The notes: generated from the sequence alone by a model not told the origin. A stretch of 64,000 bases of DNA from Halomonas denitrificans (GCF_003056305.1 NZ_PYVX01000001.1:1-64000); one strand, 5' to 3'; shown: positions 16,691-25,740, numbered from the stretch's first letter. Numbers and translations: made by a program.

Positions 16691-17150
16691 AGTGCTGGTC
16701 TAACCTGGCCCGGTTGCGTGAAATCGCCTTGATTTTTGAATGGTCCGGCTCTAGCGGTGGGGGGTGGTTTCGGGAGGTAACTGATGCCTGTTGGCTCATG
16801 GCTCATGGCTAATTTGTCGTTGGTTCGAGTCCAACTATGCTGCCATCCTGCCAAACCCCGTCAGCTTCCTTCTTTGTCCTGTGTCGGGAGGCACTTTTCT
16901 GAAAGCATTGCAAATCCCGGCGGTGATGGAATGGTCAAGATACGTCTAATGTTTGGTCAAGGACGAGACAACTGCCTATCAGGATGATGGTACGGACAGA
17001 TGAGCCCGGAGATCGATAAGGCGTGGAAGACGTTCAAGCAGACAGGAACGGATACCGATTAGCCAGAAAGGCAGCGGCAAGGTGGTACCAGGACGGGAGG
17101 CTCCAGAGATAGGAGGTCGCCTTGAGCTAAAAGTGGCTAGAGGATTGTGT
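16691..17150. other. Gene-poor stretch with degraded sequence
   Basis: No full gene is seen. A tRNA-like 3' fragment lies at 16811-16845. A very short frame from 16999 (MSPEIDKAWKTFKQTGTDTD, then stop) looks like a decayed gene. Base composition is more GC-rich than the genes on either side, consistent with a patch of different origin. Confidence 0.4.
16811..16845 (+). tRNA. tRNA-like 3' fragment (T arm and CCA end only)
   Basis: A perfect T-arm GTTGG-TTCGAGT-CCAAC (16819-16835) is followed by TATGCTGCCA, like the 3' end of a tRNA. No matching 5' acceptor strand, D arm or anticodon arm is seen upstream, so this is a remnant and not a functional tRNA. It could be an old attachment site left by another integrase. 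Confidence 0.3.
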
Positions 17151-18290
17151 CTATATTTCTCTAAGAAGTTTTTTAAGATCGTTACTCTGTGAGTTCAAGT
17201 CTTGAAATATAATCTCAGTCCCTTTTCCACCGTCTTTTATCGGGGTAATGTTTTCTTTAAGGGAAATTGCGATTAGTTCAAGTGCCTTGTTTTTATCTTT
17301 TTCTGATAGACCTATATTTCCGATGCCTGAGTTTTCTGTAGAGGAGTTGACGAGACTTAATATCCCTGACGCTAAAGAGAGGTAGCGACAGCAGCAAAAT
17401 AAAATATATGAATATTCTCTGTCTATTTCGGGGATGAAGGATGCTGAGTGATAAATAAAGTTTTTTATCGATATAACTCCCCCGTTTGTAATGTTTGTTA
17501 TTTGCTGGAAGTTTTTTTGCGATCCATTAATAAGAGTGGTGATTCTTTCTCCATGCTCTTCCTCGTCACTTGTTTTTAAGTTAACTTGAGTTGATATGGT
17601 AAAAAGACTTCCTCCCATTTTTTGACCAAGTGCGGAGACTTTTTTTGCCAAGCAAATAATCTCTCCTTCTAAGATTTTGATATGCTCAATATTTTCTAAT
17701 GAGGTTTTTTTTATGGCCTTTTCAACATTGGTTACTGCCTCGATAATTCCTTCCATATCTTTTCTGATTGAGGGGGCTCTAAAGTTACCTTCAAAGGCAT
17801 CGGAGAAAAAATAGCTATGCATCTGGTTGTGCTTAACATTTCTGATATTTTGATTCTGAGAAGCGGTTTCAATAAACTCTTTTCTATGGCTGAATGCGTT
17901 TGAAAATGTAGTCGTTTTGACCGACATATTGATTCTTTCTGCATTTTGTTTGCTTGCATGAAGCCTAGCAACCATAACCCCTAGAAGAAGTGAGAGGGAT
18001 AGGAAGCCTAATCCACCTTTAATATTTTCTTCAAAAATAAAGTTCAATAGCAGGTAAAAAGAGCTTATCGTTACATCTTCTTTCTGGATGTGCTGTCCGG
18101 CGTACCACACTCCAATTGATAAAGGAGCTACGCAAGAAAAAACAAACCAGAAATTTTTGTAAAATGGTTCGCTTGGTTTGAAAGTTAGTTCGGGGTTTAG
18201 TTTTTTTGTTATAAGAATGTGAATCAAATATGATAGGGCTATTCCAGATATTAAGTAGTAATGTAGTTGCATATGGTATTTCCAAATCAT
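17151..18290 (-). CDS. AT-rich membrane protein of unknown function
   Basis: The 379-residue protein has three hydrophobic segments in its first third (YYLISGIALSYLIHILI, FWFVFSCVAPLSIGVWY and GGLGFLSLSLLLGVMVA), followed by a long soluble domain. That domain starts TTTFSNAFSHRKEFIETASQNQNIRNVKHNQMHSYFFSDAFEGNF. Base composition is very AT-rich compared with the host, a sign of recent transfer. The layout of N-terminal helices plus an SHRKEF-type cytosolic domain recalls membrane effectors found in phage-defence loci, but this is only a resemblance. Starts at 18290 or 18273 are both possible. Confidence 0.6.
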   Translation of the reverse strand: MIWKYHMQLHYYLISGIALSYLIHILITKKLNPELTFKPSEPFYKNFWFVFSCVAPLSIGVWYAGQHIQKEDVTISSFYLLLNFIFEENIKGGLGFLSLSLLLGVMVARLHASKQNAERINMSVKTTTFSNAFSHRKEFIETASQNQNIRNVKHNQMHSYFFSDAFEGNFRAPSIRKDMEGIIEAVTNVEKAIKKTSLENIEHIKILEGEIICLAKKVSALGQKMGGSLFTISTQVNLKTSDEEEHGERITTLINGSQKNFQQITNITNGGVISIKNFIYHSASFIPEIDREYSYILFCCCRYLSLASGILSLVNSSTENSGIGNIGLSEKDKNKALELIAISLKENITPIKDGGKGTEIIFQDLNSQSNDLKKLLREI

Positions 18291-18302
18291 TTGTTGGTTA
18301 GG

Positions 18303-18773
18303 CTATCTTACTACTTTACCATCGCATACAGTTGAGCTGTAATAATCTTTTTCAGAAAATCTGGGGTTGAACCAAGACCATCTTTCGCAACGTTTACCAT
18401 CGGAGCGACTGACTTCGGTTTTAGAACTAGGCTCACCAAGCATCGCGTAGAGCTGGCCTTGGGTCATACCGGGCACGATTTCTCCTCGAGCTCGCGCCTG
18501 AACTCGTGCGTTACGTCGATCGATGTTGGACTGATACGAGCTCGATGGTTGGGGTTGAGCCGATCGAGACGGTCTAGGCGCTGTACGGCGCAGAGGTTGG
18601 TAGTTAGGTGCTTCATAGGTGGTGATGGAACCGCCAGTGATGGGGACCTCAGCACCAGGGCATGGCTGTTGCTGGTATAGCGTGTCATCGCCGATCTCGC
18701 ATTTGTAGACCTGGGCATTGGCGAGAGCGGGCAGCATGCTCGCGACGAGAAGCAGAAGGGCTGACTTGATCAT
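18303..18773 (-). CDS. Secreted DUF4124-domain protein
   Basis: The 156-residue protein has a clear signal peptide (MIKSALLLLVASMLPALANA). A DUF4124-like segment follows (QVYKCEIGDDTLYQQQPCPGAEV), then a Pro/Ser/Arg-rich linker and a C-terminal SmpA/OmlA-like stretch (GEIVPGMTQGQLYAMLGEPSSKTEVSRSDGKRCERWSW). It is probably periplasmic. Its stop is 12 bp before the start of the membrane protein on the same strand, so the two may be co-transcribed. Function unknown. Confidence 0.75.
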   Translation of the reverse strand: MIKSALLLLVASMLPALANAQVYKCEIGDDTLYQQQPCPGAEVPITGGSITTYEAPNYQPLRRTAPRPSRSAQPQPSSSYQSNIDRRNARVQARARGEIVPGMTQGQLYAMLGEPSSKTEVSRSDGKRCERWSWFNPRFSEKDYYSSTVCDGKVVR

Positions 18774-19274
18774 CCTTGATCACCAATTGAATTCCTTTCG
18801 ACTAATATAACTTAGCAGAAGGGCGGGAAAAGGCCAGTCGGTGTCTACACCTTGTCTACAGAAGCTTGCCAGAACCTGTCAGAATGGCGATTTTGGATGC
18901 CCTAAGGTGCTGATTTAACAGGCTGTGAGCAGCTCTGTGCTGCTCCGGGCAAATCTCATAATCCCTTGGCCGCTGTCGCGCGGTCAGGGACTCAAGCTGA
19001 TGCAACAAGGCCCGTACCGTTACCTGGGTCATGAAAAGCTGACATGATCTGTCGTCAATCTCCTACATAGATAGATACTCGCGTTGGCCTAAGCTTCAAG
19101 CCGATGCTGTCGGAAGTTTCTCGACCTTTGGTCGTCTTGTAGCTCGCGGCATCCGTGATCTTGAGGGAAAGTTTTGCCAAGGATGGCTACATTATAACTT
19201 GTGCAGTCGTGGCGTGGGGAAGTTCAAAACGACAATAGCGAAGTAACAATGGGAAAATATATTTGGCCGTGATT
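18774..19274. other. Intergenic stretch, no gene seen
   Basis: Five hundred bases between divergent genes. It is more GC-rich in the middle (18890-19160) than the flanking genes. I see no coding frame with a ribosome-binding site and no complete RNA gene. Confidence 0.4.
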
Positions 19275-19862
19275 ATGGAATTGGTCCGAGATATAATTAA
19301 AAATCCGATTGGGCATTTGATTGCTGCTTTATGTTTATCTCTAGGGATACTTATAGCTCTTGATGCTAACTTGGCTGGCCTTTTTTTGGAGTTATGGGGC
19401 GTACTCATTACCCTAAGCTCCATCCACCAGACAAGGAAGTATTTTGGTGCAGAGGGTCTGGACGCTGCTATGGGGAACCGGCTTAAGGAATTAAAAGCTC
19501 TGCTTCCATTAAAAGAGGAGAAAAAGAGGGCAAGCGTTGATGTTATGGAAAGTGTTCTTGTTGAAGGGGGAACTATTGCTCAACTTCGTCAAACCGTTGT
19601 GCACAATGTTGATGAACCATCACTTCTTACTTTGAAAGAAGACATAAAAAAATTGTCAGAAAATCAAGAAGTAATAATGGGCATGGTCAAAGAAGACCAT
19701 GAGAAATTTGAGAGTGCGATCAAAAATTTTACCGATGCTGCTGAAAAAGCCTCGGATGAAGTAAAGCAAACATTTTCAGATATTCACGTTAACGGTACTG
19801 AACTTGCCACTGTCGGCGTGGTCTTGATATTCATAGGTGCCGTTTTAAGTGCCACTCAATAA
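19275..19862 (+). CDS. Two-helix membrane protein with coiled-coil middle
   Basis: The 195-residue protein has an N-terminal hydrophobic pair (IGHLIAALCLSLGILIALDANLAGLFLELWGVLITL), a charged, coiled-coil-like centre (about 60-170, with LKEDIKKLSENQEVIMGMVKEDHEKFESAIKNF) and a C-terminal membrane helix (ELATVGVVLIFIGAVLSA). The ATG at 19275 is chosen; in-frame TTG 19263 and GTG 19269 are alternatives. It is convergent with the ClpP-like gene. No family was recognised; it is AT-rich and element-borne. Confidence 0.6.
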   Translation: MELVRDIIKNPIGHLIAALCLSLGILIALDANLAGLFLELWGVLITLSSIHQTRKYFGAEGLDAAMGNRLKELKALLPLKEEKKRASVDVMESVLVEGGTIAQLRQTVVHNVDEPSLLTLKEDIKKLSENQEVIMGMVKEDHEKFESAIKNFTDAAEKASDEVKQTFSDIHVNGTELATVGVVLIFIGAVLSATQ

Positions 19863-19904
19863 CTCCTCTACGGTTCCAACCAAACCTGATTGCTCTCTGT
19901 ATTG

Positions 19905-20954
19905 TCAGCGACAGTTGCTCATGAAATCCCGTATCATCTGTTTACCACCTTTGGTTTCTACTGTGTATCCCCAGAAAATTTCAGGATTATGAGGATGCGC
20001 TGCATGACCGAAGCTTTCGGACGACTGGATTCGCATCTTCAGGTATGCATCCAGACGAAATAGTCCGGTCACGTAACTCCCACCAGCGACCTCCCATTTC
20101 AGAGGGTTGCCTAAATCGATGAACTCACCGTCAACTCGGAGCGAGTGTTTAACTGTACTCTCAAGTATTGTGGAAGCATTCGCGCCAGCCTGGTACATCG
20201 TTGTCAGTAATATGTTATCATCTACGCATAAAAGCATGTTGCGCCCTTCACCCCACCAAGAATCCTGGGAGCCGCGCAGATAATATCCTCCTTCTACAAT
20301 TTCCATCGACCACTCTGGGATCATGCTACCACCTGTAACCAAGTTCAGGCTCTGACTCTCTTCGCGTCCAAGAACGTATATCTCGTCCTTGCTGGCCATA
20401 ACCATGCGCTCGAAAAGTTCAGATGAAACCCCCATAGCCGTCAGGTGGTTGGTGATAGCTGCCGACAAAATTTGCGCCACATCCAGATCGGAATCGCTCT
20501 TCACCTCGGAAGAAAAGCGATGCACACCAAGCTTAGAGCCCTCCTCTAGCGTGCGGAAAAGGCCTCCTACATAGGCCATCACACAAGAGCTAAAGCATTG
20601 CCCAGGCAACTTATCTACTGGACTACCACCATCCCGACCTACGTTAGTGGAAAGCCCACTACTTCGGATAACTTGTCCAAGCTCAATGCCTGCCAGCAGG
20701 TTTCCGCCAGGAGAGTTCAGGACTACGCTGCCACCGTCAAGTCTCAAATCCTCCACAATCTTTGCGATCTCTCCGGCCAGGTCTGTGGTGATTTCGCCAG
20801 TGATGAATAGCGTTCCAAGCCTAGGATTACCTGTTACCTTAGTGTACAAGTCATCCGGCGGGTAGACTTTGATAGAGTTATCTTGGCCAATGGCTTGTCC
20901 AGCTAATACAACTAAAGTAAACGCCAGACATCTTGAAAAGACCTTACTGCGCAT
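19905..20954 (-). CDS. Secreted ClpP/crotonase-fold protein
   Basis: The 349-residue protein starts with a signal peptide (MRSKVFSRCLAFTLVVLAGQAIG). A ClpP/SppA-like domain follows, with GGSVVLNSPGGNLLAGIELGQVIR (about residue 75) and CFSSCVMAYVGG (about residue 120), where the second serine corresponds to the nucleophile position in periplasmic ClpP-like proteins. HRFSS follows in place of the usual histidine motif. The C-terminal half is unassigned. A periplasmic serine protease is plausible but activity is uncertain. Confidence 0.65.
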   Translation of the reverse strand: MRSKVFSRCLAFTLVVLAGQAIGQDNSIKVYPPDDLYTKVTGNPRLGTLFITGEITTDLAGEIAKIVEDLRLDGGSVVLNSPGGNLLAGIELGQVIRSSGLSTNVGRDGGSPVDKLPGQCFSSCVMAYVGGLFRTLEEGSKLGVHRFSSEVKSDSDLDVAQILSAAITNHLTAMGVSSELFERMVMASKDEIYVLGREESQSLNLVTGGSMIPEWSMEIVEGGYYLRGSQDSWWGEGRNMLLCVDDNILLTTMYQAGANASTILESTVKHSLRVDGEFIDLGNPLKWEVAGGSYVTGLFRLDAYLKMRIQSSESFGHAAHPHNPEIFWGYTVETKGGKQMIRDFMSNCR

Positions 20955-21089
20955 AAGGATCCGTCCTCATTGTTCTTCAGCTCTGAGCCTACATAGTTTG
21001 ATCAAGGCGCCCAGTAGCACTATTGCATCAAAATAACAACTGTAGTTGATTTGAGTATGCCGGAACTTTTACACGCCGGGCCTCGCTTG

Positions 21090-21163
21090 ACCACCGACAC
21101 ACCACGTTCATGGAACGTGAAGGTGGTGATGATCTGTTCTTCAGTATGAGGGCTACGCTTCAT
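21090..21163 (-). pseudogene. IS3-family transposase OrfA remnant
   Basis: The minus strand reads MKRSPHTEEQIITTFTFHE RGVSV before similarity ends. This closely resembles the OrfA start of IS3-family elements, with an AGGAG 7 bases upstream of the ATG. Only about 24 codons survive and there is no second ORF. Confidence 0.55.
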
Positions 21164-22008
21164 CGCAAGATCTCCTGCTATCAGGGTAAACGTAGCGGAA
21201 ATCTCACATTGTGGTAGAACCGATTATGTGGAGGAGGTCAGACAGATGCTATAAGATGAAAGCTTTATCCAGCCTTCTTGAGACTAATTTTACTAATTAT
21301 TGAGTTGCCAGACAGCGATGCCCAGCAACTCTTATAGAAAATGGGTGTCACCTACTAGCTATCAATGACAGTGATACGGCTGAGAACCAGCGTGGCAGCA
21401 CTGACCTTGTGGACTGTCCTTCCGGCACCCCCCGCTATGACCAAAAGCAGAGGTAGTGAAGGCGATGAGAACTAAAATCAATAGTATTTTTTGCATATTT
21501 GCTCCTACGTCGAAACACTGGGCTTATCTCTGCGAATGGAGATCTACCAGCAAGACTGCAGCGTTAAGTGTAGTAACAAAAAGCCACATTCGCTGTAAGA
21601 GATTGCCGACAAAGCTCGTCAGTTTTTATTCTTGTCTCTAGCCAGCCACCCAGCTTAGCTGAACATTCATTACTCAATATTTTAGATTAGCCATCCTTGG
21701 CATAAGCGATCCCTGAAAGCATGGACGCCGCGAGCTACAAGACGACTGAGAGCCGTGAATCTTCCGGCAGCACCCTGAAAAAGCGTAGGACAATGCATTT
21801 ATCCGCCGATGTAGGACATTGACGACATGAGATGTCAGCTTTTTACAGCGCAGGTAGTAGCTAGGGTCTAGTCCCACCAGCTTGAGATTACGAAGGTCCG
21901 CTAGCGGCCTGAGATGGGTTGAATGAACAGTGAGACGGCTATCGATGTCAAGAGATTAGAGCGTGCTGGTTAGGTATACCTGAGTGGGCACAGGGCAGAG
22001 GAGGTCGT

Positions 22009-22035
22009 ATTCGTGTTCATAATATGTGTTTGACA
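22009..22035 (+). promoter_or_regulatory. Left half of the serine recombinase control region (split by the transposon)
   Basis: A perfect -35 hexamer TTGACA (22030-22035) lies 8 bp before the transposon. Joined at the target duplication to 29747 onward, it is exactly 17 bp from AATAAT (29756-29761). ATTCGTGTTCAT (22009-22020) is the inverted counterpart of ATGAATACGAAT at 29774-29785 (11 of 12). The transposon has therefore separated the two halves of one regulatory region. Confidence 0.7.
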
Positions 22036-22043
22036 ACCCAAAC

Positions 22044-22068
22044 TGTCATTTTCAGAAGGCGACCGCAC
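22044..22068 (+). repeat. Transposon terminal inverted repeat, cargo end
   Basis: Twenty-five bases beginning TGTCATTTTCAGAAGGCGAC. Differs from the other end at two positions (16 and 21). Confidence 0.95.
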
Positions 22069-22221
22069 GGAGTGTCAGGAGTCGGTTGCATTACCCTGTT
22101 GCCTAAGCCAAGCGCTTGCTCCCGAGACGCGATGGGTTCGCTGGTGGCTTCTATCGGTTGAACCGGTGAAACCATGAATACGGGTCAACGGCGGAGGAGG
22201 GAAAGGTAGGCCCGACGATAG

Positions 22222-23175
22222 TTAGGCGGTTTCGCCGAAGGTCTTGCGCCAGTCGCGAGGGCTAACCTGATGGCGCTGCCTGAAATGCTGCCGGAACGAC
22301 GTGGCCGTATGGAAACCGATCCTTTCCGCGATCGCTTCTACCGACAAGGACGTGGTTTCCAACAGCTCGCGTCCACGCCGTAACCGCTCGCTCACCAGCC
22401 ACGCCACCACCGTCATGCCAGTGGCCTTGTGGAAATGGCGCGTGAAGGTACGCCGGCTCATGGCGGTCCGGGCAGCGAGCTCGTCGATGGTGTGTGATTC
22501 CGCCAGGTGTTCTCGCAGGTAGTCGAGCAGGCGGTTGATATGGGCGTCCTGGGTGGAGGTGGCAACCGGCTGCTCAATGAACTGCGCCTGCCCACCCTCT
22601 CGATGCGGTGGGACCACCATGACACGGGCCACCTTGTTGGCAACCTGCGCGCCGTAATATTCGCGTACCAGGAATAAGCAACAATCCAGGCCGGCAGCGG
22701 TACCGGCCGACGTTACCAGACGATCCTCCTCCACGTAGAGCGCATTGGTGTCCAGTTTGACTCTGGGAAAGCGGCCACTGAAGTCTTGTTCGGCCATCCA
22801 GTGAGTCGACGCCCGTCTGCCGTCCAGCAGCCCGGCGTAAGCCAGGGCATAGGTCCCGTAACAGAGCCCCACCACATGGGCGCCCCGCTCATGACAGCGG
22901 ACGAGCGCTTCGGCCAACTCTGGAGGCGGTGCTTCATTCAGGTCATGCCAGCCAGGCACCACCGCGATATCCACCCTGTCCAGCAGTTCCAGGCCGCCGT
23001 CGGGCCGTACCGTCATCGCCCGCTCGGTTTCCAGCGGCCTTCCCTCCGGCGCCACTATGGACAGATCGAACAGTGGGCGATCGGGCAGGGCCATCCCGAA
23101 CACCGTATAGGGCACCGAGAAATGGAAGGGACTGATATTCGGGTGAAGGATCAATCCGACGCTGGGCAGCGACAA
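22222..23175 (-). CDS. GlxA-family AraC-type transcriptional regulator
   Basis: The protein has an N-terminal DJ-1/PfpI-like amidotransferase domain, with the nucleophile-elbow-like GLCYGTYALA near residue 115. A C-terminal AraC HTH pair follows (HTIDELAARTAMSRRTFTRHFHKATGMTVVAWL and SVEAIAERIGFHTATSFRQHF). The TTG at 23175 has AGGAG 7 bases upstream and starts where family similarity starts (SVGLILHPNISPFHF); a GTG at 23214 is the alternative. It is divergent from the MBL-fold gene, so it probably controls that gene and the hydrolase behind it (inference). Confidence 0.88.
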   Translation of the reverse strand: MSLPSVGLILHPNISPFHFSVPYTVFGMALPDRPLFDLSIVAPEGRPLETERAMTVRPDGGLELLDRVDIAVVPGWHDLNEAPPPELAEALVRCHERGAHVVGLCYGTYALAYAGLLDGRRASTHWMAEQDFSGRFPRVKLDTNALYVEEDRLVTSAGTAAGLDCCLFLVREYYGAQVANKVARVMVVPPHREGGQAQFIEQPVATSTQDAHINRLLDYLREHLAESHTIDELAARTAMSRRTFTRHFHKATGMTVVAWLVSERLRRGRELLETTSLSVEAIAERIGFHTATSFRQHFRQRHQVSPRDWRKTFGETA

Positions 23176-23321
23176 GGCGCGACTCCTGAGGTTCGTATTG
23201 CTTGACCATATCACGCTGGCCCGAAAGTTTCGATTATTGTCTTTTAGGCCAATTTCTAGCTCAGCCGGGTCCCTCTAGACTGCTTGCCATCACCCCAGCA
23301 ACGTAATGGAGGAGCATCCAG

Positions 23322-24200
23322 ATGCTGATCAAGACCCTCGCCAGTTCCCTGGCCCTGACCACGACCCTCATCGCCGGCATTGCCTCCGCGGACTCGATGT
23401 CTCAGGAGACAACGCAGCAAGTGCAGCAGATCCGCAATGCCACGGTGAAGATCACCTATGGGGATACCACCTTCCTGATCGACCCAATGCTGGCCGAGCA
23501 GGGCGCCTATCCGGGCTTCGAGGACACCTACCGCAGCGAGTTGCGCAATCCGCTGGTTGGGCTGCCAATGCCGGCAGAGGAGGTGATTGACGACGCGGAC
23601 GCTGTGATCGTCACCCACACCCACCTCGACCACTGGGACGCCGCCGCGCAGGAGCTGCTGCCGAAGGAAATTCCCCTGTTCGCCCAGAATGCCGCCGATG
23701 CCGAGCTGATTCGCTCCCAGGGCTTCAGCGATGTGCGCATCCTCGATGGTGACGCCGAGTTCGGCGGGGTGCAGCTCCACAAGACGGGTGGTCAGCACGG
23801 CTCCGATACCCTCTATGCCATCCCCGACCTGGCACAAGCACTCGGCGATGTCATGGGCGTGGTCTTCGAGGCGCCGGGACAGAAGACCACCTATGTGGTC
23901 GGCGATACCGTCTGGCGCGACGAAGTCGAACGGGCACTGGAGCGCTACAACCCCGAGGTGATCGTGCTGAATACCGGCGCCGCCGAGATGACCGGTTTCG
24001 AAGGTGACCCCATCATCATGGGCCAGGAAGATACGTTGCGTACCCATCAGGCGGCCCCGAATGCCACCATCATCGCGGTGCATATGGACGCCGTGAACCA
24101 CATGACGCTAAGCCGTGACGAACTGGCCGACTATGTGCAGGAAGAGGGCATCGAGGATCATGTCGTGATCCCGGCTGACGGCGAGGTCATCTCCTTCTGA
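23322..24200 (+). CDS. Exported metallo-beta-lactamase-fold (UlaG-like) hydrolase
   Basis: The 292-residue protein starts with a signal peptide (MLIKTLASSLALTTTLIAGIASA). An MBL-fold domain follows with the metal motif HTHLDHWD near residue 105. Further candidate ligands are His in TGGQHGSD, Asp in YVVGDTVWRDE and His in AVHMDAVNH. The gene is preceded by AATGGAGGAGCATCC. UlaG-like proteins hydrolyse lactones and phosphodiesters; the substrate is unknown. It is not close to clinically known beta-lactamases by motif layout (HTHLDHW in a short UlaG-type fold). Confidence 0.85.
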   Translation: MLIKTLASSLALTTTLIAGIASADSMSQETTQQVQQIRNATVKITYGDTTFLIDPMLAEQGAYPGFEDTYRSELRNPLVGLPMPAEEVIDDADAVIVTHTHLDHWDAAAQELLPKEIPLFAQNAADAELIRSQGFSDVRILDGDAEFGGVQLHKTGGQHGSDTLYAIPDLAQALGDVMGVVFEAPGQKTTYVVGDTVWRDEVERALERYNPEVIVLNTGAAEMTGFEGDPIIMGQEDTLRTHQAAPNATIIAVHMDAVNHMTLSRDELADYVQEEGIEDHVVIPADGEVISF

Positions 24201-24363
24201 TCCCAAGGGCCGCCACCTTCATGGCGGCCCGTTTCTCCCTATCAGCGCACTGGAGGCGTTCTCGCCCGCTCACCGCAGTCCTGGCCAGAGCATAAATACT
24301 CTGGCACGGAAGGCGAATGGCACCAAGGCGTCTGGTAAACACCACCGAAAGAGGATTGGTCAC

Positions 24364-24909
24364 ATGAGTAACCGCGCAATCATTGTCGTCGATATCCAAA
24401 ACGAATATTTTTCCACAGGCAAGCTACCGCTGGAAGGTATTGAAACGGCAGCAAAGAATGCAGCCAAGGTCATCGAGCAGGCTCGATCGGCAAAGGACCT
24501 CGTCGTCTATGTTCGACATGAGTCCGCCGATTCGGATATTCCCTTCTTCACTCCCGGTACGCAAGGAGTGGCGATCCATCCCATTGTCGCTCCTCTTGAC
24601 TCGGAAACGGTGCTATTGAAGCATTTTCCCAACTCATTTCTTGAGACCGGCCTGAAGGAGCTACTGGATCGACACGATATCGAAGAAGTCGTGGTCATCG
24701 GCGCCATGAGCCATATGTGCATCGATGCGACCAGCCGTGCGGCTTCGGACTTCGGCTATAAGACGACGATCGTCCACGATGCTTGCGCCACGCAAGATCT
24801 TGAATTCGATGGCATGGCAGTGCCAGCATCTCAGGTCCACGCCGCCATGATGGCAGCCTTGGCATTCGCTTACGGCACGGTAATAACCACGGAGCAATAC
24901 ATCGCGTAA
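24364..24909 (+). CDS. Isochorismatase-like cysteine hydrolase
   Basis: The 181-residue protein has the family triad: Asp in AIIVVDIQNEYF (about residue 10), Lys in VLLKHFPNSF (about 86) and the nucleophile Cys in IGAMSHMCIDATSRAA (about 119). Such enzymes hydrolyse isochorismate, nicotinamide, N-carbamoyl amines or related small molecules. It follows the MBL gene on the same strand after 163 bp and is the last cargo gene before tniR. A joint pathway with the MBL protein is possible but unproven. Confidence 0.87.
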   Translation: MSNRAIIVVDIQNEYFSTGKLPLEGIETAAKNAAKVIEQARSAKDLVVYVRHESADSDIPFFTPGTQGVAIHPIVAPLDSETVLLKHFPNSFLETGLKELLDRHDIEEVVVIGAMSHMCIDATSRAASDFGYKTTIVHDACATQDLEFDGMAVPASQVHAAMMAALAFAYGTVITTEQYIA

Positions 24910-25106
24910 CGCCATCGACCTGTACGATGCTCCCCTCACCGCCGTCTTCGTGGCACCACTGATGGAAGGCGGCATTCGGGGGCCGTATCACCCCCGACGG
25001 TTTTCCTTTCGAATCGATTTGAACGGGCGCGGTAAGTTTTGGATAACTTGACCAGTCATCTAGGTCTACTACCTCCTCGGGCGCGAAACTCTCTGCCCCA
25101 CACGCC

Positions 25107-25733
25107 TCAGTTTCCTCGCTTGTGACGGGCAAGCAATTTTTCACCATCGGCTCGCAATTCACCTTTCGGTCCGACGAACCGGTATAGCGTCTGCCGCGTA
25201 ATCCCGAGTTCAGCACAAAGATCTCGCACCTTGGTTTCCGGTTTTCCCATGGCCGCGCATGCGAGGCGCAACTTGGCCGGGGTCATCTTGAAAGGACGAC
25301 CGCCATGCCGCCCGCGCGCGCGCGCTGACGCCAAGCCAGCCTGCGTCCGCTCGGAAATCAGTTCACGCTCGAATTCCGATAAAGCGGCAAAGATCCCGAA
25401 CACCAGCTTTCCCGCAGCGGTTGTCGTGTCGATGGCTGCCCCATGCCCCGTCAAGACCTTCAGGCCCACACCGCGGCCGGTGAGCTCATGCACGGTATTG
25501 ATCAGATGGCGCAGGTCGCGCCCGAGTCGATCCAGCTTCCATACCACCAGCGTGTCTTCTGACCGAAGGGCCTTGAGGCAGTTCGCTAGCCCTGGGCGGT
25601 CTTCCCGCTTGCCGGAGGCCTGGTCTTCATAGATATGCGCCGGATCGACCCCCGCCTCAATCAGCGCATCGCGTTGGAGATGGGTGGCCTGGGACCCGTC
25701 GGCTTTCGACACCCGCATGTAGCCAATGAGCAT
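25107..25733 (-). CDS. tniR: Transposon serine resolvase TniR
   Basis: The 208-residue resolvase resolves transposition cointegrates of Tn5053-type elements. It has the catalytic serine in MLIGYMRVSKADGSQ, the family stretches KLDRLGRDLRHLINTVHELTGRGVGLKVLTG and GAAIDTTTAAGKLVFGIFAALSEFERELISERT, and a C-terminal HTH (KVRDLCAELGITRQTLYRFV). The res palindrome lies just upstream of its start. Length and order match the family; a transposon copy of this gene is sometimes called tniC. Confidence 0.93.
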   Translation of the reverse strand: MLIGYMRVSKADGSQATHLQRDALIEAGVDPAHIYEDQASGKREDRPGLANCLKALRSEDTLVVWKLDRLGRDLRHLINTVHELTGRGVGLKVLTGHGAAIDTTTAAGKLVFGIFAALSEFERELISERTQAGLASARARGRHGGRPFKMTPAKLRLACAAMGKPETKVRDLCAELGITRQTLYRFVGPKGELRADGEKLLARHKRGN

Positions 25734-25740
25734 ATGCTTC

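Larger units (their letters stand above)
20955..22043. other. Non-coding stretch with IS remnant before the transposon
   Basis: About 1.1 kb without an intact gene. It includes an IS3-type transposase remnant near 21090-21163 and, at the right end, the -35 half of the serine recombinase promoter (22030-22035), interrupted by the transposon at 22044. The 61-residue frame at 21456-21641 has no support. Confidence 0.5.

Noticed and set aside
18940..19010. tRNA-like text (CTCATAATCCCTTGG) in the island spacer
   Set aside because: Only an anticodon-loop-like string is present; no D arm, T arm or acceptor stem could be paired.
21456..21641. 61-codon frame in the region before the transposon
   Set aside because: No ribosome-binding site, no recognisable domain, and it lies in decayed sequence.
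23322..24200. Transposon-borne antibiotic-resistance beta-lactamase
   Set aside because: The fold is metallo-beta-lactamase-like, but the motif set fits UlaG-type hydrolases and not class B beta-lactamases; no other resistance gene is present.
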